In this document: positions 6,942 to 12,552 of the stretch, in pieces | How positions within the stretch are numbered: position 1 is the stretch's first letter | How the letters are laid out: the number at the start of each line of letters is the position of its first letter | Source of the DNA: an uncultured Clostridia bacterium | GTDB taxonomy: Bacteria > Bacillota > Clostridia > Oscillospirales > Ruminococcaceae | NCBI GenBank assembly: GCA_946183095.1 | Contig: CAMHBE010000014.1 | Coordinates: 1-15,241 of the forward strand | Direction: 5' to 3' | Length of the DNA stretch: 15,241 nucleotides | Notes under the pieces: model-generated | Told to the model about the DNA's origin: nothing | The model's input: the letters and a program-made list of their open reading frames with translations, nothing else | Database searches by the model: none | Translations under genes and position numbers: made by a program

Positions 6942-8369
6942 TCATCTCCCGCTGTAGGGAACGGCTGTCTCCGCAGCTTCACCGCCGCTGGCTTCGCTAA
7001 CCTTAACGCCGAGAGCTATGCCGCATTCGAGACGCTTCTTCATAAGTGCGCACTGTATCTTGTGCGGCTTTCGCACATCACCCTCGTATATGAAGCCATT
7101 GGCGTTGCAGCCGCCGGAGCAGTAGAACCTTGCCCAGCAGTCCGGGCAGCCCTCTTTGCTGTAGATGTGTGTCTTTGCAAAATAGTTCGCAATGTCCGCG
7201 TCAACGTTCCCCTGATATATATTGCCCATTTTCCACTCGTCAATACCGACAAATTGGTGGCAGGGGTAAATATCTCCGTCCGGTGTCACCGCCACATACT
7301 CGTTGCCGCAGCCGCAGCCCCGCAGGCGCTTCACCGCACAGGGTCCCTGATTCAGATCTATCATGTAATGGAAGAAGTTGAAAGGTTTCTTTCCCGTCTT
7401 TTCGACGTGCTCCGCCATGATGCGGTACAGCCTGTCATACTGCGCGAATATCTCCGGAAGGTCTTCCTCGGTTATCGCGTAGGGCGCATCGGACGGCGCG
7501 GTGACAGGCTCAACGGAGAGCTGGTCGAATCCGAGCTCCGCGATGTGCAGTACGTCCTCAACGAAGTCGAGATTGTACTTCGTGAACGTTCCGCGCACAT
7601 AGTAGTCTGTCCTGCCGGGGTTCACGCGGCTTTCCACAAGCTGCCTGTACTTCGGCACGATGATGTCGTAGCAGCCCTTGCCGGAGCGCGTTACGCGGAT
7701 GTTGTCATTGACTTCTTTGCGTCCGTCGAGCGACAGTACGCAGTTCGACATCTCACGGTTGATATACTCTATCTTTTCATCGTTCAGCAGCATACCGTTG
7801 GTAGTTACCGTAAAGCGGAAGTTCTTGTTATACTGTTTTTCGACACTTCTTGCATAATCGACCGTGGCTTTTATCGTTTCCCATGCCATGAGGGGTTCCC
7901 CGCCGAAGAAATCGAGTTCGAGGTTCTCTCTGCCGTAGGACTTCTCTATCAGGAAATCTATTGCCTTCCTGCCGGTCTCGGGTGTCATTATCTTGCGCCC
8001 GGTGCCGAAATCTCCCGTTGACGCGAAACAGTATTTGCAGCGAAGATCGCAGTCGTGGGAAACGTGCAGGCACATTGCCTTTATCGGCGCTTTTACCGAC
8101 AGTTCCGCATACTTGCGGTATTCGTCCGTGCTGAACAATATCCCGTCGCTGTACAGCGAATATATCTCATCGTAGCACTCTTTCAGCTCTTCGGCGCTGT
8201 ACTTCGGGAGCTTCTCCGGTATGCCGGCGGGCATTTTCTCCGACAGCGGCGGTTCGAGCTCGCCGATAAGGTCATATACTATCTCATCGACGACGTGAAC
8301 GCCGCCGCTGTTCACGTCGAGTACGATGTATTCTCCGTCCTGTATGAATCTGTGTATAGTGTTTGTCAT
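6942..8369 (-). CDS. scfB: Radical SAM/SPASM maturase of the SCIFF peptide
   Basis: This 475-residue enzyme is the expected partner of the six-cysteine SCIFF peptide encoded just upstream. In characterised members (CteB-type), it uses S-adenosylmethionine and iron-sulfur clusters to form a thioether cross-link between a cysteine and a threonine of the precursor. Residues 1-95 resemble the N-terminal peptide-recognition (RRE) region; the radical SAM barrel carries Cys107, Cys111 and Cys114 (CDLRCKYC) and the GGEP motif at 156-159. The C-terminal SPASM domain has cysteines at 344, 352, 354, 370, 408, 411, 417, 421 and 440, enough for two auxiliary clusters. AAAGGA lies 8 bases before the ATG. 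The gap from scfA is 75 bases and contains a small GGCAG/CTGCC stem (8403-8417) that could lower maturase output relative to the peptide. No clear terminator follows the gene. Confidence 0.95.
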   Translation of the reverse strand: MTNTIHRFIQDGEYIVLDVNSGGVHVVDEIVYDLIGELEPPLSEKMPAGIPEKLPKYSAEELKECYDEIYSLYSDGILFSTDEYRKYAELSVKAPIKAMCLHVSHDCDLRCKYCFASTGDFGTGRKIMTPETGRKAIDFLIEKSYGRENLELDFFGGEPLMAWETIKATVDYARSVEKQYNKNFRFTVTTNGMLLNDEKIEYINREMSNCVLSLDGRKEVNDNIRVTRSGKGCYDIIVPKYRQLVESRVNPGRTDYYVRGTFTKYNLDFVEDVLHIAELGFDQLSVEPVTAPSDAPYAITEEDLPEIFAQYDRLYRIMAEHVEKTGKKPFNFFHYMIDLNQGPCAVKRLRGCGCGNEYVAVTPDGDIYPCHQFVGIDEWKMGNIYQGNVDADIANYFAKTHIYSKEGCPDCWARFYCSGGCNANGFIYEGDVRKPHKIQCALMKKRLECGIALGVKVSEASGGEAAETAVPYSGR

Positions 8370-8444
8370 ATCCGATATCCTTTGCTACAGACAAAAGTTC
8401 AGGGCAGCACTTCTGCCGCCCCGTAGCCTTGCATACTTAAAGAG

Positions 8445-8588
8445 TTACTTATTTGCTTCGCACTGCTGATTAGCGATCGTGCAGGAAGTCTTGCACGCGG
8501 ACTGGCAGGAGGTCTGGCACTTGCCGCAGCCGCCCTTTTCCGCTGTCTTCTTTAAGTTAGCCTTGTTGATAGTTCTGATGTGCTTCAT
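8445..8588 (-). CDS. scfA: SCIFF precursor peptide (six cysteines, 47 residues)
   Basis: This short gene encodes a 47-residue ribosomally made peptide of the SCIFF family (six cysteines in about forty-five residues), found almost universally in Clostridia; its biological role is unknown. The basic leader begins MKHIRTINKANLKK, followed by the core with cysteines at 21, 24, 28, 32, 36 and 43 and the conserved stretch CQTSCQSACKTSCT. By comparison with the characterised Clostridium thermocellum homologue, the thioether donor and acceptor would be Cys32 and Thr37 (from memory). GGAGG lies 9 bases before the ATG, and a strong promoter (8624-8652) starts the transcript about 29 bases upstream. The maturase gene follows on the same strand. 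Confidence 0.95.
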   Translation of the reverse strand: MKHIRTINKANLKKTAEKGGCGKCQTSCQSACKTSCTIANQQCEANK

Positions 8589-8602
8589 GATTATCAACCT
8601 CC

Positions 8603-8616
8603 GTAAATATATTTAC
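8603..8616. promoter_or_regulatory. 14-bp perfect palindrome at the scfA transcription start
   Basis: GTAAATATATTTAC is perfectly self-complementary and falls at the predicted +1 to +14 of the scfA transcript, just before the ribosome binding site. The position fits a repressor operator, but an AT-rich palindrome of this size could also arise by chance. Confidence 0.4.
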
Positions 8617-8623
8617 ATTTATC

Positions 8624-8652
8624 AGTATAGCACATTTTTTCATAAATTGCAA
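8624..8652 (-). promoter_or_regulatory. Strong sigma-A promoter of scfA
   Basis: Minus strand TTGCAA (8652-8647), a 17-base spacer, and TATACT (8629-8624), with an extended TGC before the -10. It diverges from the small toxin-like gene promoter at 8697-8725. Confidence 0.8.
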
Positions 8653-8696
8653 TAGCTTTTGAACATTTTCGGAGAACAAAAAGAAAATCCGTATTA

Positions 8697-8725
8697 TTGA
8701 CAAATTTCGGCATAATGTGTATAAT
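8697..8725 (+). promoter_or_regulatory. Perfect consensus promoter of the small membrane peptide gene
   Basis: TTGACA (8697-8702), a 17-base spacer and TATAAT (8720-8725) match the sigma-A consensus exactly. The predicted start is near 8732. An inverted repeat, AATCAT (8726-8731) and ATGATT (8737-8742), spans the start site and could be an operator or a 5' stem. Confidence 0.85.
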
Positions 8726-8768
8726 AATCATGCGGTATGATTTTCTTCTTGCGTAAACCGTCTCAGAG

Positions 8769-8781
8769 CCACCGGAGGTGG
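8769..8781 (+). promoter_or_regulatory. Hairpin that sequesters the toxin ribosome binding site
   Basis: CCACC (8769-8773), GGA loop, GGTGG (8777-8781): a 5-bp GC-rich stem in which the GGAGG (8774-8778) lies in the loop and 3' arm, 8 bases before the ATG at 8787. Folding would limit translation of the small peptide. Confidence 0.6.
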
Positions 8782-8782
8782 T

Positions 8783-8799
8783 ATTGATGTTTTTGATTA
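8783..8799 (+). repeat. 17-base direct repeat, copy 1 (over the toxin start codon)
   Basis: ATTGATGTTTTTGATTA here contains the ATG of the small peptide gene and recurs exactly at 9138-9154. Because the second copy is transcribed from the opposite strand, the small RNA carries the exact complement of this start region. Confidence 0.9.
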
Positions 8800-8963
8800 T
8801 TATAAAAATAATAGGGATCATAGTTTCGGTCCTTATTTATGCAAGAACCCATAAGAAAAGAACTTATGAAGAAAACATACTTAATGGATTGGCTGTGCTC
8901 CTACAAGTCATCCTGATCTTCTATCCAATAATTTTTTCTTTAGCATCTGTCCCCGTTTTGTAA
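8787..8963 (+). CDS. Small two-helix membrane peptide, candidate type I toxin (58 residues)
   Basis: I do not recognise the family. The 58-residue product has a hydrophobic helix at 1-19 (MFLIIIKIIGIIVSVLIYA), a charged middle (RTHKKRTYEE) and a second hydrophobic helix at about 36-57, so it should be an inner-membrane peptide. I start it at the ATG at 8787 because GGAGG sits 8 bases upstream; the frame also opens at a GTG at 8778 within the SD itself. It is the only plus-strand gene and has a perfect sigma-A promoter. It is clearly more AT-rich than the flanking genes, which suggests horizontal acquisition. An SD-sequestering hairpin, a 10-bp stem spanning the stop codon (8941-8950/8968-8977), and a convergent antisense RNA point to tight translational repression, as in type I toxin-antitoxin loci such as par/Fst. 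Toxicity itself is inferred. Confidence 0.75.
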   Translation: MFLIIIKIIGIIVSVLIYARTHKKRTYEENILNGLAVLLQVILIFYPIIFSLASVPVL

Positions 8964-9049
8964 ACAAACAGATGTTAAATATTTAGTCGCCAGATCATAG
9001 TTCCCGCATCGGAAGTGCAGGAAGAAAAATCGACTGTGATATGACTAAA
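8941..9049 (+). other. Structured 3' region of the toxin transcript
   Basis: A stem 8941-8950/8968-8977 (7 perfect pairs extended by G-U and A-U pairs, with inner GTTT/AAAC at 8955-8965) encloses the stop codon. Further on, TTTAGTC (8982-8988) pairs with GACTAAA (9043-9049), and within it ATCATAG pairs with CTGTGAT using one G-U. There is no ORF in this 3' UTR. Confidence 0.5.
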
Positions 9050-9082
9050 CCCCTGAACGTTACTGCAATAACGTTCAGGGGT
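9049..9082. terminator. Bidirectional terminator shared by toxin mRNA and small RNA
   Basis: ACCCCTGAACGTTA (9049-9062) and its perfect inverse (9069-9082) form a 14-bp stem with a 6-base loop. On the plus strand it is followed by CTTTTGTT; on the minus strand by a weaker TTTAG-type tract. It lies where the two convergent transcripts meet. Confidence 0.88.
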
Positions 9083-9137
9083 CTTTTGTTGATGCTAAGA
9101 AAAATTGCCTAAAGACTTTGCTTAGCACCAACGCGCC

Positions 9138-9154
9138 ATTGATGTTTTTGATTA
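9138..9154 (-). repeat. 17-base direct repeat, copy 2 (5' tail of the small RNA)
   Basis: This is an exact copy of 8783-8799, placed directly at the predicted start of the minus-strand small RNA. The identity stops abruptly on both sides, as expected for a maintained antisense seed. Confidence 0.9.
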
Positions 9155-9161
9155 CAATTAT

Positions 9162-9189
9162 ATTATACCACATTTTGCTTAAAAGTCAA
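9162..9189 (-). promoter_or_regulatory. Promoter of the antitoxin small RNA
   Basis: Minus strand TTGACT (9189-9184), a 16-base spacer and TATAAT (9167-9162). It points toward the toxin gene and starts within a base or two of the 17-base repeat. Confidence 0.8.
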
Positions 9190-9217
9190 TAGTTTTTTTA
9201 AATTATATCCTGCCGCT

Positions 9218-11239
9218 CTACCTTCCCGCAAGTTCTCTCATCTGAGCCAGCACCCGCGACTTGGTAAGGTCAGCCTTCGCGGAAGCGGGTATCAGCTTCA
9301 CGGAATCATCGGTGACATCGACGGCGGCAAGCCCGAACTCCGCGAAAACATCGAGTATAGTGCGGAACTTGCAGCAGTTTATCCCGGCGCGGTCGGCGAG
9401 TATCTCCGCTTTCGAGAGCACGCCCGTCCGCCGGAGAATGTCATACACCTTGCGCAGTTCGGCATTGTCCGGTATCATCCTGCACAGCAGACGTCCGTCC
9501 ACAGTGCCGCAGCGCATATCCTCGTAGGCGGTCTTTGCCGCGAAATACCTGTCCTGCCGGAAATCCGAAAACCTCGCGTCCTTGACAAGAACGTTGATAT
9601 TGCGGCGGTCGTTGTACTCGTTCACGGTAAGGTTCGCAAGTATGTCTATCCTGTCGCCCTCCTCAAACGGGAACGCGTCGAATGTCGAGCCGAAATACAC
9701 CGCTCTTGTCTCAACGCTGCCGAAACCGAAAGCGAACGACGTGTATCTGCCGTCCTTGAGCGGCTTTTTCGAGCGTATCACACAATCCCGCAGCAGGAAC
9801 AGCGGCATGGGGTTGCCCTCGCCGAACGGCTCTAAGTTGTCGATAAGCTCGACGTTCTCGACTTTCATTTCCGTGGGGAATATCTCGATATCCGCTTCGA
9901 GGAGTTCCCCCGTGGTCTCTTTTATTTTTTCCGCGCAGTAGCGGTACGCGGCTTCGGTGAATGTGTCTATCAGATCGGATGATATCGTCAGCCCTGCCGC
10001 CTTCGTATGCCCGCCGTATCGCAGCAGCAGGTCGGAGCAGCTCTCCAGCAGCGGGTACAGCGGCAGGTCTTCGGTGCTGCGGGCACTTCCCCGCGCCGTG
10101 TCGCCCTCTCTCGTTATGACGATATTGGGTTTGCCGTATTTGTGCAGCAGCTTCGCGCTCGCAATGCCGATGATGCCGTGTTTCCAGCCGTCACCGCTGA
10201 CTATCAGGAGCCTGCGGTTGAGCAGATCGGGGTCACTGCGCAGTTTTTCTTCGGTCTGTGCAACTATCTCGGTCTCTGCTTTTTTTCGCATATCGTTGAG
10301 CTCACATAGTTCGGCTGCTTTAGCGGACGCGGACTGCATATCGCCGCACAGGAACAGCTCCATGGCGGTCTTCGGGGAGGAATACCGACCGGCGGCATTT
10401 ATCCTCGGACATATCGAGAACGCGAGGAACGTGGAGGTTATCTCGGTGCCGTCCTCGTGTCCGCTGAGCGCGAGAAGGCGGTTCAGTCCCATGTTCTCGG
10501 TATTCTCCATGAGCCGCAGTCCCTCACGCACGATGATGCGGTTCTCGCCGTCAAGCCGGACGATATCCCCGACCGTACCTATCGCCGCGATATCGGCGTA
10601 CTGCGTGAGCACGCTGTCACAGTCGCCCTCCATTGCCATGATGAGCTTCAGCACCACACCGCAGCCCGCAAGATGCTTGTATTCCGACAGATCGTCGGGG
10701 CGGTGGGGATCGACTACAGCTTCGGCGAGCGGCAGCTTTTCGGGGACCTGGTGGTGGTCGGTGATTACCAGCTTCATGCCGAGTTCTTTTATGTAGTCGG
10801 CTTCCTCTGCCGCCGAGATGCCGTTATCGACGGTGACTATCAGCTCGGTGCCCTGTTTTTTCAGCAGGTCTATGGCGGGCTTGTTCAGACCGTAGCCCTC
10901 ATCGCGGGTGGGGATGTACCACGACACCTCGCCGCCCAGCGCTTCAAGGTAGCTGTACAGCATATAGGTGGAAGTTACGCCGTCGCAGTCATAGTCTCCG
11001 TATATGGTGATGCGCCTGCCGCTCTCGACAGCTTCCGTCAGCGTTATCACCGCCTTGTCCATATCCTTTATGGTGAGGGGATCCGCAAACTCGCTGCTGT
11101 TGAAGAAGACCTCGGCGTCCGCGCGCGACGTTATGCCCCTCGATGCCAGTATCCTGCATATAAACACCGGCAGACCCGTTTCCTTTATCAGCTTCTGCAA
11201 TATATCTTTATCGGGTATATTTATCTTCCACTTGTTCAT
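9218..11239 (-). CDS. recJ: Single-stranded-DNA-specific exonuclease RecJ
   Basis: RecJ degrades single-stranded DNA 5' to 3' in recombinational, mismatch and base-excision repair, using Mn/Mg ions. The 673-residue product has the DHH-family motifs DYDCDG (82-87), VDNG (137-140) and DHH (161-163), then the DHHA1 region with the GGHTKAAG signature, and an OB-fold (around RIDILANLTVNEYNDRRN) followed by a C-terminal extension of about 110 residues, as in many Firmicutes. The ATG at 11239 (MNKWKINIPDK) is chosen because GTGAGG lies just upstream; the frame stays open to 11296, but that stretch contains the -10 of the recJ promoter. No terminator hairpin follows the stop codon, so transcripts may run into the antitoxin RNA gene about 30 bases downstream. 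Confidence 0.95.
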   Translation of the reverse strand: MNKWKINIPDKDILQKLIKETGLPVFICRILASRGITSRADAEVFFNSSEFADPLTIKDMDKAVITLTEAVESGRRITIYGDYDCDGVTSTYMLYSYLEALGGEVSWYIPTRDEGYGLNKPAIDLLKKQGTELIVTVDNGISAAEEADYIKELGMKLVITDHHQVPEKLPLAEAVVDPHRPDDLSEYKHLAGCGVVLKLIMAMEGDCDSVLTQYADIAAIGTVGDIVRLDGENRIIVREGLRLMENTENMGLNRLLALSGHEDGTEITSTFLAFSICPRINAAGRYSSPKTAMELFLCGDMQSASAKAAELCELNDMRKKAETEIVAQTEEKLRSDPDLLNRRLLIVSGDGWKHGIIGIASAKLLHKYGKPNIVITREGDTARGSARSTEDLPLYPLLESCSDLLLRYGGHTKAAGLTISSDLIDTFTEAAYRYCAEKIKETTGELLEADIEIFPTEMKVENVELIDNLEPFGEGNPMPLFLLRDCVIRSKKPLKDGRYTSFAFGFGSVETRAVYFGSTFDAFPFEEGDRIDILANLTVNEYNDRRNINVLVKDARFSDFRQDRYFAAKTAYEDMRCGTVDGRLLCRMIPDNAELRKVYDILRRTGVLSKAEILADRAGINCCKFRTILDVFAEFGLAAVDVTDDSVKLIPASAKADLTKSRVLAQMRELAGR

Positions 11240-11276
11240 TTTCAGCCTCACTGTTTTGGTATTGCACATAAAAATC

Positions 11277-11305
11277 ATTATATCACTTTTTTGCATACAT
11301 TACAA
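11277..11305 (-). promoter_or_regulatory. Sigma-A promoter of recJ
   Basis: Minus strand TTGTAA (11305-11300), a 17-base spacer and TATAAT (11282-11277), giving a leader of about 30 bases to the ATG at 11239. Confidence 0.75.
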
Positions 11306-11380
11306 GTGCAAACAGTAAAAAACACAAAAAAGGATCAAACGGTGCAGACTGTCTTTGCGGCATCACATTTCCCGCAACGG

Positions 11381-11418
11381 TAAAAGAGAGCACGGAACGT
11401 ATCCGGTGCTCTCTTTTA
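11381..11418 (-). terminator. Intrinsic terminator after the DUF6033-like gene
   Basis: TAAAAGAGAGCAC (11381-11393) and GTGCTCTCTTTTA (11406-11418) form a perfect 13-bp stem with A/T ends, 50 bases after the stop codon. A second small stem, TTGCGG/CCGCAA (11355-11360/11372-11377), follows before recJ. Confidence 0.85.
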
Positions 11419-11467
11419 CAAAAATATATATTTATCCAAACCAACAGGCATTACCATACCGGCGTCA

Positions 11468-12358
11468 TCATGCTTTCGTCTCAAAATGAGAGTGCTGTCT
11501 GCGCCAGCCGTCGTTATCCTTCTGCGCAAGCTCATTGTCGAGCGAACGCAGCATTTCTTCGAGCTCCGACTTTTTATCGCCGTTCTGCTCAGCACGGATC
11601 CGCGACATAAGATCATGTCTGCTGTCTCTCAGCTTCCTTACTTCCTTGTCCGCGTCGTCCGTGTCCGCGGTAGTCTTTTCTTCATCCGCCTTACGCTTTT
11701 CGCGTATTTCCGCAAGCTTCTCCGCCTGCGACTCTTTTGCTTCATTCAGCTGTGCGAGCATATCATCAACGGTATTTCCCTTTACCGTTCCGGTGCCGTC
11801 TTTTCCGGTAAGTCCGTCTATCAGCTTTGCTGTTATCGAAACGGTTCCGTCCGCCCCGACAGTTACGCCGTAGCTCCTTACCATATCGGCATCGTCGCCC
11901 AGCCCTTCCTTGATGCTGTTTATATCGGCAACGCTCGACTCTATCAATCCCTCATACTCCTTTGCAGCGGATCCGTCCGCCGCCATTTTTTCCAGAAGGT
12001 CGGGAGTTATAAGGACATTGTACTCGCCCTTTCCTTTTGAGAGGAGCCTGTCCGCTTCCTCGTCGCCCGAAAAATCGGCGATAATAAAGTCCATGTTACC
12101 GAACTTGTTTTTCAGTTTTTCAAGATACTTTTTCGCGTTTTCGCTGAGCCCGCTTGTTTTCTCATTCACGGCACCTATTTTCATGCCGCCCTTCGTACCT
12201 TTTGTCCTGTCCGCGCTGTGATACCCAAGATCCATCTTATCGGTATTCATGTTCGGCGCTTTATTTTCCGGCTTCCTATCGTTCTTTCCGCCGACACCGC
12301 GTTTAACGCTTCCTGCGGGGGATGCGGCGGGTCTTCCGTAACCATTGATATTCAGCAT
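11468..12358 (-). CDS. Hypothetical charged protein, DUF6033-like, under sigma-28 control
   Basis: The 296-residue product has a polar, glycine/lysine-rich N-terminus (1-66), a compact region (about 70-185) beginning LSENAKKYLEKLKNKFGNMD with a repeated-looking pattern of acidic helices and VTVGADGTVSITAKLID, and a highly charged helical C-terminal part (about 200-280) likely to form a coiled coil. From memory the LS..A..LEKL...GNMDF pattern resembles DUF6033 proteins of Clostridia, whose function is unknown; this is a tentative match. No signal peptide is visible. A TGA lies directly before the ATG in frame, fixing this as the most upstream start; AAAGG is 11 bases away, slightly far. A sigma-28 promoter upstream and a terminator on each side make it a single-gene unit in the motility regulon. 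Confidence 0.75.
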   Translation of the reverse strand: MLNINGYGRPAASPAGSVKRGVGGKNDRKPENKAPNMNTDKMDLGYHSADRTKGTKGGMKIGAVNEKTSGLSENAKKYLEKLKNKFGNMDFIIADFSGDEEADRLLSKGKGEYNVLITPDLLEKMAADGSAAKEYEGLIESSVADINSIKEGLGDDADMVRSYGVTVGADGTVSITAKLIDGLTGKDGTGTVKGNTVDDMLAQLNEAKESQAEKLAEIREKRKADEEKTTADTDDADKEVRKLRDSRHDLMSRIRAEQNGDKKSELEEMLRSLDNELAQKDNDGWRRQHSHFETKA

Positions 12359-12438
12359 TCACATCATCGCCTTTCAGCATACGCTGTGGTCTTGCCGACG
12401 TTCCTCCCCGGACCCGGCTCAACTGTCTTACACAAATA

Positions 12439-12465
12439 ATATCGGCATTTTTTTCCAAAACTTTA
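12439..12465 (-). promoter_or_regulatory. Sigma-28 (SigD/FliA) promoter
   Basis: Minus strand TAAAGTTT (12465-12458), exactly 11 bases, then GCCGATAT (12446-12439). This matches the flagellar sigma-28 consensus (TAAAGTTT-N11-GCCGATAA) at all but the last position, and lies about 80 bases before the hypothetical gene's ATG. Confidence 0.88.
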
Positions 12466-12511
12466 GCTTTTTGAAAAAATAAATCACTTTTTATGCTCAG
12501 CGCAGAAAACA

Positions 12512-12548
12512 AAAATGCCCGAGGACATTACCATATCCCCGGCATTTT
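12512..12548 (-). terminator. Terminator ending the flgG-cheC-cheD-fapA operon
   Basis: AAAATGCC (12512-12519) pairs with GGCATTTT (12541-12548), with an imperfect inner stem. On the minus strand it is followed by TTTTTGTTTT. It begins 4 bases after the FapA-like stop codon. Confidence 0.85.
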
Positions 12549-12552
12549 GTCA

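Larger units (their letters stand above)
9043..9155 (-). ncRNA. Candidate antitoxin small RNA (RNA II-like)
   Basis: A promoter at 9162-9189 should start a minus-strand RNA near 9155 that ends at the hairpin 9049-9082, giving roughly 110 bases. Its 5' tail is the complement of 9138-9154 and so pairs perfectly over 17 bases with the toxin start region. Next comes a 12-bp stem (9121-9132 with 9088-9099; GTTGGTGCTAAG against CTTAGCATCAAC, one G-U pair) with a 21-base loop, and then the terminator stem. It encodes no plausible protein. The layout matches RNA II of par-type loci. Exact ends are inferred. Confidence 0.7.

Noticed and set aside
7062..8021. 319-codon plus-strand ORF opposite scfB
   Set aside because: Shadow of the radical SAM gene; no start signal or protein-like features.
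8594..8821. 75-codon minus-strand ORF overlapping the scfA promoter and toxin start
   Set aside because: It would run through both divergent promoters, lacks a ribosome binding site, and competes with the better supported plus-strand peptide.
11240..11296. Longer RecJ N-terminus starting at 11296
   Set aside because: The stretch contains the -10 element of the recJ promoter and a good ribosome binding site precedes 11239.
12303..12512. 69-codon minus-strand ORF in the leader of the sigma-28-driven gene
   Set aside because: It starts upstream of the promoter's -35, inside the terminator zone, and overlaps the start of the better supported hypothetical gene.
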